From Candidatus Liptonbacteria bacterium (GTDB lineage: Bacteria > Patescibacteriota > Minisyncoccia > UBA6257 > 2-01-FULL-56-20), in contig JACQBP010000027.1 in the NCBI GenBank assembly GCA_016194445.1, positions 1-42,815 on the forward strand: a DNA stretch of 42,815 nucleotides. Direction: 5' to 3'. Below the pieces are notes generated by a model. The model had not been told where the DNA came from. It saw only the letters and a program-made list of their open reading frames with translations, and made no database searches. The translations under genes and the position numbers were made by a program. Positions 17,782-28,200 of the stretch are shown piece after piece; the first letter of the stretch is position 1, and the number at the start of each line of letters is the position of its first letter.

Positions 17782-19704
17782 ATGGCAGAAAATGCCGCAA
17801 AACCAGCGCTCACTGGTAGTAAGAAACAGACCCAAGATCAACTCTGGGGAGCAATTCTGGGTTTACTCGATGTCCCAATCCGAAAAGCTGCTCAAGCCCT
17901 AGCGGCGAAAGTTCCTCCGGGTAGCATTATCCGGAGCGAGGAACTTGAAACTACTGTGGGAGTCATCAAGGGTTTTGTTGAAGCGTGGTCAGATAAACTT
18001 CATCCCATTTTGGGAAGATCTCTCGAGAGAGGCACCGACTTTCTCGATGACTTCTCAACCGCGCTTTCCTACACTGGTCATCCTCAACACAAAGCGGCTA
18101 AAGCGGCGCTTGAGGGGTGGCGTCAAAGTTTCTTTGCAAATGCCCAAAAGCGTTTACAAAGAACACCGGCGCACAGAATCCAAGATGAGTTGGGGAAAAT
18201 CAAAGCGGAATTCGACGCCGCGATGATTTTACTTGATCACATCGAAGGTAAGGTGGAAATTCCAACCACTGGAACTCCAGCTCCAAGTCACAAATGGCTC
18301 GAAGAATGGCAGAGGTTTAAAAGTCGAGCTGTCAGTGGTATGTCAAACATCGTCCGGCGGCTCGAGTCTTTACCAGGCGCCAGAACCGGAAAACTGAACG
18401 ACTGGAGACGCGAAAAAACTGCGTCATCAAACGGAACACAAGGAGCACCCTTGAACACATCGCCTGCAACACCGCCACCACTTCCGCCGAATCCGCCCGC
18501 AACAAATCCAGGAGGAGGATTCTGGCAGCAGGTATGGCTGGGTTTCCAGAAACTCTGGGCTATTGGCAACTTCTGGCTCCGGTGGCTAATCTTGATCGTC
18601 GCCGCCTGGCCAGTGCTGTTGATCCTCACAAACTTCACGCACTCCCCGAACCTCCTGCACGCGATCGCCTTCGTTCCAACCATCGCGATCATCGCAGCCA
18701 TCCTTATCTGGATCGATCCGATCCTCTTGGGCATCATCTACGCTCTCGACCGGCGGTTCGTCGGAATCCTGCCGAGGGTCATGGTGCTCTTGGCGATCTA
18801 CACGGGTTTGGCTCTCTTTACGAGCTACTTCCCGATCGGATTCGGCGCGATGCTAGTGCTACTCGTGGCCACTCAAGGCCTTTTCTTCAACAAACTCGGA
18901 AGAGGGCCAAAGTGGCTGAGCGCCACCTTCTGGATTGCCATCTTCTTAGTCGGCGTTCCAGCTGTTTATGGTCCCACTATCGGATTCATGAACAGCTACA
19001 TTGTGGGCTGGATCCAACTCACCTTCGGAGTCACGAGAAAAATGGCGTGGGTGGTTCTGCTTACAATCCCCACGCTGACTCTTCTCGGATTGCTCTCGAA
19101 AAACCTCACAGCCATCATCGGAGATAAAGGCACGAAGTGGGTGGTTAGAATCAGCCTCGCCCTATTAGTCTTGGGACTGTGGCAACTCTTCCACCAACCC
19201 GACCGCCTCTTCAATCCCGAAACGGGCAAAGCCGAGTTCAAAGTCGGCTGTGCGACCAAGACGGTCTACTCGAATCTCCCAGTGGATACTAACATCCAAT
19301 ACTCCCCCTATAACGGAGAAAAACTCCGAACTGGTGAGTCTAAAGATGTGAGTCTATCCGCCTTCACCAAAAGGCCACCAGACACCCTTCGTCTCGCGAT
19401 CACCCACGACCCCGAAAGCGTGGATGATTACATCACTCCTCCGCGAAGAGAGGCGGTGGTCATCGTGCCAAAGAGTCCGGGTGACAGCTACCTCGCGACC
19501 TCTCCGATCCGAATCGTTGGCATCTCTTACTGGCGGACCGATCCATCCCAGACCACCTGGTACCGCTATTACCAGAATGGCCGATGGTTTCCTTGGGAAA
19601 AAGACGGACCAGCTGAGAAGCCCCAGACTCCTAAGGACGCGACCATGATTCAATACTGCGCGCTCCCCCATCGGGAAAACCCGATGGGTTGGATTGCTCA
19701 GTAA
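17782..19704 (+). CDS. Large multi-TM hypothetical protein
   Basis: 640 aa: soluble N-terminus, Pro-rich linker, about 8 hydrophobic segments, C-terminal soluble domain; ATG preceded by GAAGGAG; strong terminator downstream. Confidence 0.75.
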   Translation: MAENAAKPALTGSKKQTQDQLWGAILGLLDVPIRKAAQALAAKVPPGSIIRSEELETTVGVIKGFVEAWSDKLHPILGRSLERGTDFLDDFSTALSYTGHPQHKAAKAALEGWRQSFFANAQKRLQRTPAHRIQDELGKIKAEFDAAMILLDHIEGKVEIPTTGTPAPSHKWLEEWQRFKSRAVSGMSNIVRRLESLPGARTGKLNDWRREKTASSNGTQGAPLNTSPATPPPLPPNPPATNPGGGFWQQVWLGFQKLWAIGNFWLRWLILIVAAWPVLLILTNFTHSPNLLHAIAFVPTIAIIAAILIWIDPILLGIIYALDRRFVGILPRVMVLLAIYTGLALFTSYFPIGFGAMLVLLVATQGLFFNKLGRGPKWLSATFWIAIFLVGVPAVYGPTIGFMNSYIVGWIQLTFGVTRKMAWVVLLTIPTLTLLGLLSKNLTAIIGDKGTKWVVRISLALLVLGLWQLFHQPDRLFNPETGKAEFKVGCATKTVYSNLPVDTNIQYSPYNGEKLRTGESKDVSLSAFTKRPPDTLRLAITHDPESVDDYITPPRREAVVIVPKSPGDSYLATSPIRIVGISYWRTDPSQTTWYRYYQNGRWFPWEKDGPAEKPQTPKDATMIQYCALPHRENPMGWIAQ

Positions 19705-19712
19705 CAATACCC

Positions 19713-19747
19713 ACCCCCGCGCGCGCAAACGCCGGGGGTGATTTTTT
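19713..19747 (+). terminator. Terminator after the 17782 ORF
   Basis: ACCCCCGCGCGCGCAAACGCCGGGGGTGATTTTTTT. Confidence 0.75.
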
Positions 19748-19853
19748 TATTTTTCCCAAAGTTAAAATAAAGATTCTAAAAACAAAAAGCTTCGACCTTT
19801 GGTCGGAGCTTTTTGGTAAAAACTCAATCTTCTCTTAACTTTCTTTATGGGGT

Positions 19854-20255
19854 TTATTGCAATGGATTACTTATAGCTTGCGCACAATCAACTCCGTTGG
19901 CAATAATGCTTTGGACTATAAAAGGCACCGCCCGCGCGAGCAACCCGACCGCGACCGCAATCGCCGCGTAGAGAATCTGCTTGTTGGCCGCGCTCACCTT
20001 CTCCGCGTCTCCGCCGGCCGTCAAATACTTGAAGGCTGCCATAATCACAAAGATCACCGCCAGAATAATCAGCACCACGAGCAAAACGTTGGCTATCCTT
20101 TCAATAAGGGCTACAACACCGCACAAATTTTTGATATCACTGCCAGCAACCCTAATGTCAGGAGCAGCACCGGCAGGCTGCGCTAAAACCAAAAGCGGCA
20201 CTAAGAGTTGAGAAGCTAAAAGCGCCACCGTGATTCCTCTTTGTATTTTTGTCAT
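19854..20255 (-). CDS. TrbC/VirB2-like small membrane (pilin-like) protein
   Basis: Signal-like N-terminus, then ERIANVLLVVLIILAVIFVIMAAFKYLTAGGDAEKVSAANKQILYAAIAVAVGLLARAVPFIV. Confidence 0.65.
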   Translation of the reverse strand: MTKIQRGITVALLASQLLVPLLVLAQPAGAAPDIRVAGSDIKNLCGVVALIERIANVLLVVLIILAVIFVIMAAFKYLTAGGDAEKVSAANKQILYAAIAVAVGLLARAVPFIVQSIIANGVDCAQAISNPLQ

Positions 20256-20346
20256 CTTTCTTTTAAATATCTGTTCGCTTCTTTATCTAAACTCACCCTC
20301 GACCTTTCAATCCTTTTATTTTACCCATATGTCTTAAAAATTTCAA

Positions 20347-20472
20347 CCCGGTGCTACAAGTGGGACATTTCTTAATTTTAAGCTAATTTGAAGCTACCGA
20401 CTCAATTATTATCCACACTAAGCATAAGATGTCCGAAGATGGGTTGACTCATCCCACTTGGTAGCCACCGGG
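20347..20472. mobile_element. MITE-like inverted-repeat element D (126 bp)
   Basis: CCCGGTGCTACAAGTGGGA / TCCCACTTGGTAGCCACCGGG, flanked by TCAA at 20343-20346 and 20473-20476. Confidence 0.65.
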
Positions 20473-20476
20473 TCAA

Positions 20477-20603
20477 CCCAGCGCCACAAATAGGACATTT
20501 TTTTGTAATTAGCATTTAACTTGAAATTAGGTTTTGACGTCAGTCGGGTATTAAAGTTTGATACAACAAGTTATGAAGCCCAAATCCTCTTTGTGGTGCT
20601 GGG
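20477..20603. mobile_element. MITE-like inverted-repeat element C (127 bp), adjacent to D
   Basis: CCCAGCGCCACAAA / TTTGTGGTGCTGGG, flanked by TCAA at 20473-20476 and 20604-20607. Confidence 0.65.
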
Positions 20604-21032
20604 TCAACTCCCTCCATTATTACAGACTCCTCCGGGGCACGTTCCCCCGCCAACGATGCTCTCGATTATCAAAACTACCCCTTTAGCCAAGAGAATCACC
20701 GCAAACCCGACCGCCGCGTAAAGAATAGTTCTCCTCCCCGTGCTGAATTTCTCGGGGTCTCCGCCCGCCGAGAGAATCTGAAACCCTCCGACCATCACCA
20801 TCACCGCTACAATCGGCGCGGAGAGCACAATCAATCCATTTAGCACTTTATCCACACAATCTTGTAGCGGTTGAACGTTCGGGTCGTTCCCACACTTTAA
20901 AGGGTTAAGGATATCGAAACTAGAATCGGTTCCCCCACCTTCTCCGCCCTGAGCCCCCATCGCCGTTCCGCCTAAACCCCACAGAATAAAGAAGATGAGT
21001 AAAACTTTAAAAATTCTCTCGGCTAAAAGCAT
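20604..21032 (-). CDS. TrbC/VirB2-like small membrane protein
   Basis: VLNGLIVLSAPIVAVMVMVGGFQILSAGGDPEKFSTGRRTILYAAVGFAVILLAKGVVLIIESIV. Confidence 0.65.
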   Translation of the reverse strand: MLLAERIFKVLLIFFILWGLGGTAMGAQGGEGGGTDSSFDILNPLKCGNDPNVQPLQDCVDKVLNGLIVLSAPIVAVMVMVGGFQILSAGGDPEKFSTGRRTILYAAVGFAVILLAKGVVLIIESIVGGGTCPGGVCNNGGS

Positions 21033-21066
21033 GATTTAAATAATATCATATATTTACAAAAAAGAC

Positions 21067-21972
21067 TTAGGGACAAGCCGACACATACAAGTGAACATGA
21101 GGCGCGGTCCCTTCCGTGCTTAAAGCGCCGCCTGGGCAGGCCTCATATTCATTTTTAAATCCCAACCCGCACTGGCTAGCCGCGTCCAATAAATTACTGA
21201 CAACATTACACGAATCATTAAAATTGTTTGGTGTCGCGTCAACTGCGCAACCGGTGCTGTGATGTGAATCTTGATGGGGACTGCTTGTCGGGTAAGCCTC
21301 AGTTATCCTTATTGGTTGCGATAAAAACCCACTATAGTGCGACGCAAGTTTTCCTCCAGTACAAACCAAAGCTTCCGCCATTTTGGGATTAACCTGGCGG
21401 CCATTTTTATACCAAAACGTTCCCCCGCTAAATGAAACGGGTCCATCCACAAGGTTTAAAACTTCTCCCCCGGGTGGTGTGACATTCCCCTGCGGATTCT
21501 GATTCCCCTGCGGCACCGGTTGATCAAATGGGCTTGTGGGAAGATTGCACTGCACGTGGGGCCAACTCACTCGCGTTCCTGTATCTTGATTGCCAACCAG
21601 CCACAAAAACGTCCCCACAATCAAATAAGCCGAAAGCGTAATGAGCACCCCAATCACTCCTCCTTTAATCATCTGCCGGCCCTTGCCCATCCGCTCCTCC
21701 GAACCGCCGGCCGTCATAATCAAAATCCCCCCGATCACGAAAATAATCGGCGCGATCACGAAAAGCAAAATGGTGATCGCAAAATAAACTACATGTTGAA
21801 CTAAATCCAGCAGGTCGCAAAGACTAGTGCAAACATCACCCGGACAAGTCGCCACGAGCGGTCCCCAATAAGGGATGCTAACGCCGTGGGCCAAAGCCAA
21901 ACCTCGAGGCATCAAAATCAGAATGGTCAAAAGCGCCGCGAGTCCCAAAAGCAGTTTGGCTTTCTGATTCAT
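21067..21972 (-). CDS. TrbC/VirB2-like TM domain fused to an M15/D-Ala-D-Ala carboxypeptidase-like domain
   Basis: TM pair with LIMTAGGSEERMGKGRQMIKGGVIG; C-terminal PIRITEAYPTSSPHQDSHHSTGCAVDATP...APHVHLYVSACP resembles the HxxxxxxD...HxH zinc pattern. Confidence 0.6.
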   Translation of the reverse strand: MNQKAKLLLGLAALLTILILMPRGLALAHGVSIPYWGPLVATCPGDVCTSLCDLLDLVQHVVYFAITILLFVIAPIIFVIGGILIMTAGGSEERMGKGRQMIKGGVIGVLITLSAYLIVGTFLWLVGNQDTGTRVSWPHVQCNLPTSPFDQPVPQGNQNPQGNVTPPGGEVLNLVDGPVSFSGGTFWYKNGRQVNPKMAEALVCTGGKLASHYSGFLSQPIRITEAYPTSSPHQDSHHSTGCAVDATPNNFNDSCNVVSNLLDAASQCGLGFKNEYEACPGGALSTEGTAPHVHLYVSACP

Positions 21973-21973
21973 T

Positions 21974-23269
21974 TTATTTTAAAATCTCGCGCATTAATTT
22001 TGAAACTTCCTCCTCGGCTTGTTGAAGAGAAAGAAAAGAATCTGCTTTGCTAAAAAGTACCTTGTCGATCATTGCTCCGAAAATCCGCCGCGCTTCCTCC
22101 GCGTCTCCCCGCGGCCACGACCGCGCCGTGAGCGCCTGCCTGGCAAAAACTCCGAGCTCCGGGTCTTTTAGCAACCCGGCGATTAAAGCTTTGAGGGCTG
22201 GCGGCCTCTTCGCTTCTTGAAAGTATATCTTTTGAACTCCTGGATTGGTAGTACCGTAAACTATAAAATCCCAAGCCTCCCGGCTGTATCGGCTTTTTCT
22301 CGACACGCCCCAGCCCACGTAATTCGCGAAATTCACGGATTTTTCCGGATCCACTTGCGGCATCATCGCCACCCCCACGTTCAGAAACGGATTTTTTCTC
22401 TTCAAAACATTTAAGTCGTTATAATAGCCGAAAGTCATCGCAGTTTTCCCGTCCGAGAAGCTGTCGAAGGCCTTGCCTAAAGTATCATTCCAGGTGTAGT
22501 TTTGAGAAACGGGATTGGAAAACTGCAAATAGAATTGAAAAGCCCGCGCGCCCGGACCCGTGTTCCCCCCGGCCGTAAAGTTGGCTCTTGAAGACTGATC
22601 GAACATCTCGACTCCATTCTGAAACATTAGTAAATTAAGCAAATCGGCCGCCGAACCCAGGGTCTTCGTCGATCCCCCGATGGCCGCGGCCGCCCGCAAA
22701 ATTTGCCCCCGCTCATCGAGTCTGATTAAAGTTGGAATGAGCGCCTGAAACTCTTTCCAAGTGGTCGGCGGATAAACCACGGCCGCTTGATCAAAAAGGT
22801 CTTTATTGTAAAACAGCGCGAGAGTATCGAGATAAAGCGGCAAGGCGTAGATTCGGCCTCCGCTCACAAAATCTTGCTCCACCACCTGCGGGAAACCGAG
22901 ATTGGGATCTCGAAAAGATGCCAGGGTAAATTGATCAGGGAGCACCGGCGTAAGTTTCGCCTTATCTTTTAAAAGCGACCCGCTCCGCACCAAAAAAATA
23001 TCCGGTCCCTGATCCAGGGCCAAAGCTTCAAGTAAGTCTTTGTCGTAAGTGTCCTCGGAAACTTTTTTATAGTTGATTTTAACTCCGGGCCTCGCCTGGA
23101 CGTAAGCGGAGCGCAGCTTATCAAAAACGCTCTCGTTATCAAAACCCCACACCGTGAGCGTCGCCGACCCCACTTTATTCCGAATATTCAAAAGTATCAA
23201 AACCAAAACCAGCAACCCTAAAAACACCCCGCCCCCCACCATAAAAATTTGCTTCTTAGAAAATGCCAT
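21974..23269 (-). CDS. Extracellular solute-binding protein (SBP_bac_1-like)
   Basis: LTVWGFDNESVFDKLRSAYVQARPGVKINYKKVSEDTYDKDLLEALALDQGPDIFLVRSG...YALPLYLDTLALFYNKDLFD. Confidence 0.85.
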   Translation of the reverse strand: MAFSKKQIFMVGGGVFLGLLVLVLILLNIRNKVGSATLTVWGFDNESVFDKLRSAYVQARPGVKINYKKVSEDTYDKDLLEALALDQGPDIFLVRSGSLLKDKAKLTPVLPDQFTLASFRDPNLGFPQVVEQDFVSGGRIYALPLYLDTLALFYNKDLFDQAAVVYPPTTWKEFQALIPTLIRLDERGQILRAAAAIGGSTKTLGSAADLLNLLMFQNGVEMFDQSSRANFTAGGNTGPGARAFQFYLQFSNPVSQNYTWNDTLGKAFDSFSDGKTAMTFGYYNDLNVLKRKNPFLNVGVAMMPQVDPEKSVNFANYVGWGVSRKSRYSREAWDFIVYGTTNPGVQKIYFQEAKRPPALKALIAGLLKDPELGVFARQALTARSWPRGDAEEARRIFGAMIDKVLFSKADSFLSLQQAEEEVSKLMREILK

Positions 23270-23317
23270 TCCTTTTTAATCTCTCACTATAAAATTAAAG
23301 AAATAGTTTTATTTTAA

Positions 23318-23453
23318 GACCAGATTTGCTTTTGAGAAGCTCTCGCAGGCGCCAAAAGCTTGGCATCCCGCCGGGATTTTTGGTGCCGAGAGCGCAGGCG
23401 AGCGATCGCCGCTGGAGCGATCGAATCGCCGGTTCGAAAAAGCAGATCTGGTC
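23318..23453. repeat. Structured intergenic element S3 (136 bp)
   Basis: Outer arms GACCAGATTTGCTTTTGAG / TTCGAAAAAGCAGATCTGGTC; GCTCTCG/CGAGAGC; CGATCGC-CGCTGGA-GCGATCG. Confidence 0.7.
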
Positions 23454-23503
23454 GAACTTTTGTTACGAGTCGAAGCGGGTTCATAAAATATAATTATTAC
23501 GTT

Positions 23504-25948
23504 CTATATCACCACCACCCCCGCTAATCTATCTCCGGCTTTAAGGTTCATCACCCTTACTCCTTGCGCCGCCCGCCCCGTCACTCGGACACTTTCCAAA
23601 CTCGTCCGGATAATCTGCCCCTTCGCCGAAAGAGTCATAATCTCCGTCTCTTCGCCCACCACCTGCGCGGCGATGAGCTCTCCTGTTTTAGCGGTCACCC
23701 GGGCCGTCGCAATCCCACTGCCCCCTCTCGACTGAACTCGGTATTGGCTAAAGGGAGTCTGCTTGGCAAAGCCGTTCGCCATCACCACCAGAAATTTCAA
23801 AGCTTTGGCCCCTGCCGCTTGAGCTTCTTTTATTATATCAAATCCGGCCACTTGATCGCCTTTTTTAAGTCGAATCCCCATCACTCCCGCCGCTGTCCGT
23901 CCCATCGCCCTGATTTGAGACTCCTTAAATCGAATCGAGCGCCCCTGACTCGTGGCGAGTGTCACCTGGTCCTTTCCGCTCGAGAGCCTCACCCACTTCA
24001 AACTATCCCCCTTTTTGAGAGCCATCGCGATGATCCCAGTTTTCCGAATGTTGGCAAACTCCGCGAGTGAAGTCTTTTTGATGAGTCCGTTCCGAGTCAC
24101 CATCACTAAATAACGCGAGTCTTTAACCTTTTTTTCTTCGCCTTCTCGGTAAGCGATAATGGCGCTCACACCCTCCTCCGACGCCATCTCCAAAAAATTA
24201 TGAATGGCTCTGCCCTTAGAAGTTCGGCCGGCCTGAGGTATCTCGTAAGCTTTAGTTTGAAAAACCCGACCGCGATCGGTAAAGAAAAGTAAATTATCGT
24301 GGGTATTCGCGCTCAAAAATTGCGTTAGAAAATCTTCTTCCGCCACCTCCGAACCGATCAGGCCTTTCCCGCCCCGATTCTGGCTTTTAAAAACTGTCGG
24401 CGAGAGCCTCTTCACGTAACCTCCAGAGGAAAGCGTGATCACCACGTCTTCCTCGGGCACCAAATCTTCTTCCGCGAATTCAACGAGTCCCGTCGAGACC
24501 AATTTTGTCCGACGTTCGTCGCCGTACTTTTCTTTAAGTTCTGTTAATTCTTTTTTTATAATCTGTAACACTCGGGCCGGGCTTTTGAGGATCAACCCAA
24601 GCTCTTTGATCAAAGCCAATTTATCCTTAAGCTCAGCTTCAACTTTTTCTCGTTCGAGCGCCGCCAAGGCCTGTAATCTCATCTCCAAAATCGCCACCGC
24701 TTGAATCTCGCTGAATTTAAAAACTTTTATTAAATTGTTTTTAGCTTCTTCTCGGTCTTTGGATTTTTTAATCGTCGCGATAACTTTATCGATTGCCTCG
24801 AGCGCTTTAGCGAGACCCGTTAAAATATGAGCCCTTTCCTCCGCTTTCCTTAAATCAAACTCTGTTCGCCGCCTCACCACCACTCGGCGATAGTCGAGAT
24901 AGTAGCCGATCATTTCTTTAAGCGACAAAAGGCGCGGCTGAATCCCGTCAACCAAAGCCACCATATTTAAATTAAAATTCTTTTGTAAGTCAGTGTGTTT
25001 GTAGAGCTGGTTTAAAATTTTCTGGGGCGGCACATCGCTTTTAAGTTCAATCACAATGCGCAGTCCCTCGCGTCCAGATTCGTCTCGCAAGTCCCGGATG
25101 CCTTCGATTTTCTTTTCTTGAACCAACTCCGCGATTCTTTTCACCAACTCCGACTTATTCACTTGATAAGGAATTTCGGTCACCACAATCTCAAACTGCC
25201 GCGCCTTCCGCTCTTGAATGTCAACCTTGGCTCTGGTTACAATCGCTCCTCGCCCGGTGAGATAGGCTTCCCTAATTGCCTTGGGGTCAAAAATCAAACC
25301 GCCCGTTGGAAAATCCGGGCCTTTCACGAACTTCAAAAGTTCCTGTCCGGAGGCCTCTGGATTATCCGCCGCGTACAAAATCGCTTCGGTCACTTCACTC
25401 AAATTGTGAGGTGGGATGCTCGTCGCCATCCCAACCGCGATCCCCATCGCCCCGTTTAAAAGCAGGTTGGGTAACTTCGCTGGCAAAACTTTCGGCTCCT
25501 CTCTTGTGGTGTCATAGTTCGGCATCCAATCTACCGTCTCTTTCTCGATGTCTTGCAACACCTCGTCACTTATTTTAGCTAATCGGCTCTCGGTATACCT
25601 CATCGCCGCCGCGCCGTCGCCGTCAATCGAACCAAAATTTCCTTGGCCTTCAATGAGTGGGTATCGAAGCGAAAAATCTTGAGCCATCCGGACCATGGAT
25701 TCATAAATCGCGCTATCTCCGTGCGGATGGTAGCGCCCCATCGTTTCTCCGACCGTGTTGGCTGATTTCCTAAACTTTGCTTGATGCGTCAGTCCCGTGT
25801 CCCACATGCCCCAGAGAATTCTTCGGTGGACCGGCTTTAACCCGTCGCGCACATCCGGCAGAGCGCGCGACACAATCACCGACATCGCGTAATCGATGTA
25901 TGATTCTTTAAGTTCAGCGGTTAGTTCTCTTTTATCTATATTGCCCAT
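23504..25948 (-). CDS. gyrA: DNA gyrase subunit A
   Basis: [81 protein letters not shown]. Confidence 0.97.
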   Translation of the reverse strand: MGNIDKRELTAELKESYIDYAMSVIVSRALPDVRDGLKPVHRRILWGMWDTGLTHQAKFRKSANTVGETMGRYHPHGDSAIYESMVRMAQDFSLRYPLIEGQGNFGSIDGDGAAAMRYTESRLAKISDEVLQDIEKETVDWMPNYDTTREEPKVLPAKLPNLLLNGAMGIAVGMATSIPPHNLSEVTEAILYAADNPEASGQELLKFVKGPDFPTGGLIFDPKAIREAYLTGRGAIVTRAKVDIQERKARQFEIVVTEIPYQVNKSELVKRIAELVQEKKIEGIRDLRDESGREGLRIVIELKSDVPPQKILNQLYKHTDLQKNFNLNMVALVDGIQPRLLSLKEMIGYYLDYRRVVVRRRTEFDLRKAEERAHILTGLAKALEAIDKVIATIKKSKDREEAKNNLIKVFKFSEIQAVAILEMRLQALAALEREKVEAELKDKLALIKELGLILKSPARVLQIIKKELTELKEKYGDERRTKLVSTGLVEFAEEDLVPEEDVVITLSSGGYVKRLSPTVFKSQNRGGKGLIGSEVAEEDFLTQFLSANTHDNLLFFTDRGRVFQTKAYEIPQAGRTSKGRAIHNFLEMASEEGVSAIIAYREGEEKKVKDSRYLVMVTRNGLIKKTSLAEFANIRKTGIIAMALKKGDSLKWVRLSSGKDQVTLATSQGRSIRFKESQIRAMGRTAAGVMGIRLKKGDQVAGFDIIKEAQAAGAKALKFLVVMANGFAKQTPFSQYRVQSRGGSGIATARVTAKTGELIAAQVVGEETEIMTLSAKGQIIRTSLESVRVTGRAAQGVRVMNLKAGDRLAGVVVI

Positions 25949-26052
25949 TTCGAAAAATTTAAAATTTAAATATAAAAATTAAAAATTCTGGTTGCTCCGA
26001 CGCAATCGCCGGAGCTTCATTAACTTTTAACTTTGATTTTTTAACTTGAAAC

Positions 26053-26346
26053 TCATGGTGATGGCTTTATAATGTACTCCTTCCGGTGGTAAAAAATACC
26101 TTTTAAACTCTCAAAAACTGTTCCGACTCCGCTCTTCATTGTTTCTAAAAATGAAAAGCCTCCCTTCGACTGAACTTTTACCTCTTCCACTGTCGCTGGC
26201 CGGCTCAAGTCAGCCAACAAATTATTGAAATAAGCCAACCAAATATAAACCACTACCATCATGGCGACCAGCGTTACAAGAATCATCCATCTCTTTTTTT
26301 TACCGTCTTCAGCTAATTGTATTTTCTCCAAAAATTTTTTCATCAA
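26053..26346 (-). CDS. Small membrane hypothetical protein
   Basis: 97 aa, one TM segment, in the leftward run downstream of the next CDS. Confidence 0.45.
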   Translation of the reverse strand: MMKKFLEKIQLAEDGKKKRWMILVTLVAMMVVVYIWLAYFNNLLADLSRPATVEEVKVQSKGGFSFLETMKSGVGTVFESLKGIFYHRKEYIIKPSP

Positions 26347-26364
26347 TCTTTTACGTATGATGTT

Positions 26365-26955
26365 TCATGTTTCACGTTTTTCGAGCCAGACCACCTCACC
26401 TATCCGACCCTCAAGATCTTTCTTCTTGAAAACAAACTTCTCTTGAGCCTCCACTTTTTTACCAGTCAGTTTGATAAATTCCGTTGGGTCTTTAAAAAAG
26501 CTAGGCACGATGACCGCCGGTTCCAGTTGCTTCACAATATTTAAAGCCTCCTTCGCCCCTAGTCCCTCTCCCCCACCCACTCCGAGCACCAACACATCGA
26601 GCGCCCCATCCAAATTTTCTATAATTTCGATCGGCGGCGTTTTCTTCAGTTGTCCTAAAAAAGCGAAGTGTATATTTTCCCAGCGCACCCGGTAAATCGT
26701 TTTAACGTTCTTGTCGGTTGATTCTGAATCAATTTGCCAACCCAAAATCTCAATCCCTTTAACCTCATACTCGCCTGGGGTAAAGATCTCTCCTGGTTGA
26801 GGCAAGTAACCTGTCGCCCACGCCGTCGTTCGTAAAATCACCTCGGCCTTAAAACGGGCGCTCGGCGGATCCACGAGTAATGCCAAGTCTCCGCTCTGAA
26901 GCCGAAAACCCCCTTCGCCGTAATAACTTAAAACCATATCCACCCACTTTAGCAA
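26365..26955 (-). CDS. MBL-fold (Lactamase_B_3-like) metal-dependent hydrolase-related protein
   Basis: MVLSYYGEGGFRLQSGDLALLVDPP...ATGYLPQPGEIFTPGEYEVKGIEILG...LDVLVLGVGGGEGLGAKEALNIVKQLEPAVIVPSFF. Confidence 0.7.
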   Translation of the reverse strand: MLKWVDMVLSYYGEGGFRLQSGDLALLVDPPSARFKAEVILRTTAWATGYLPQPGEIFTPGEYEVKGIEILGWQIDSESTDKNVKTIYRVRWENIHFAFLGQLKKTPPIEIIENLDGALDVLVLGVGGGEGLGAKEALNIVKQLEPAVIVPSFFKDPTEFIKLTGKKVEAQEKFVFKKKDLEGRIGEVVWLEKRET

Positions 26956-27056
26956 AAAAATCCCCCTTTGAAAAGCGCGAAAATTGAAAGAATGCCATAA
27001 TTGCGGTGCTGGGTTGACGTCCTCATTTTCCTACTCTATAATCATTTGATTCGATT

Positions 27057-28148
27057 ATGATCACCAATAGCAAGAAAGTTAAACCCATCCTAAACCAACT
27101 CATCAAAGCTGGCGTCACCAACCTGACCGGACCGAGAGAAGGCGACGTCGTCGAGGCCGAACTGATTCGAAAAATGCCTCGCGAGGTTTACTTTGATATC
27201 GACGGTTTTGGCACCGGCGTCATTTATGGCCAGGAATTAGTCAACGCCAAAAATATTATCAAAAACCTCAAACTGGGCGATCATCTCCCCGCCAAAATCG
27301 CTAACCTCGACAACGGCGAAGGTTACATCGAACTTTCATTTTCCGAAGCCGAGAAGCAACAGGTTTGGCAACAAATCAAAGAACTTCAAGAATCTGGAGA
27401 AATTGTCAAAGCGAAAGTGATGGGCGCCAACAGCGGCGGCCTCAATCTGAATCTCTTAAACCTCAAGGCTTTCTTGCCTATTTCTCAACTCTCGAATGAT
27501 CACCAACCCAAAAATATCGAAGGTGAGCGAGAAAAAATTATTGAGGAGTTAAAAAAAATGATCGGCGAAGAAGTGAGTGTCAAAATCATTGATGTCAATC
27601 CAAGGAGTAGCAAACTCATCGTTTCCGAAAGAGAAACGGCGAGCGCCAACATTAAAGAACTTCTAAGCAACTACCAAATCGGCCAAGAGGTGGAAGGTAT
27701 CGTCTCCGGTATTGCCGATTTTGGCGTTTTTGTAAAACTCGTTGATAACCCCGACATCTAAGGGATGGTCCACATCTCCGAACTCGATCACCGCATCATC
27801 GACAACCCCAAAGAAATCGTCAAAATTAACGACACCGTCCGCGTCAAAATTATCGACATCAAAGATAGCCGGGTTTTTCTCTCCCTTAAAGCCTTAAAAA
27901 TTGATCCTTGGCAAAGAGTGGCCGAAAAATACCAAGTTGATCAAGCGGTCCCGGGTCGCGTTTACAAATTCAACCCCTTCGGCGCGGTTGTTGATCTAGA
28001 CGGTGAAGTCCAAGGCATGATCCACATTTCCAAATTCGGCGGTCCCGAAGAAATGAAAAAGACGCTCGTTCAAGGCAGTGAATATAATTTCCGAATTGAA
28101 TCGATTAACCCCGAAGAAAAACGCATCACGCTCGATATTAAGAAATAA
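27057..28148 (+). pseudogene. S1-domain RNA-binding protein (rpsA-like) split by one in-frame TAA at 27759-27761
   Basis: ORFs 27057-27761 and 27765-28148 are in the same frame; FGVFVKLVDNPDI*GMVHISELDH is one S1 domain interrupted by a stop. Confidence 0.8.
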
Positions 28149-28177
28149 AAAAATTCCCCGCCTCCGGGGAATTTTTT
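28147..28177 (+). terminator. Terminator after the rpsA-like gene
   Basis: AAATTCCCCGCCTCCGGGGAATTTTTTT. Confidence 0.75.
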
Positions 28178-28200
28178 TAGCCGTGCCTGGACGGTGAATC

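Noticed and set aside
26997-27013. Possible IR element near ttgcggtgctgggttgac
   Set aside because: Only one end matches the family (TTGCGGTGCTGGG); no partner end found within ~150 bp, so not called as an element.
27759-27761. Alternative genetic code as an explanation for the in-frame stop
   Set aside because: The codon is TAA, and UGA, UAA and UAG all act as ordinary stops for other genes here (TGA ends the exonuclease, TAA the histidine kinase, TAG target 2), so recoding is unlikely.
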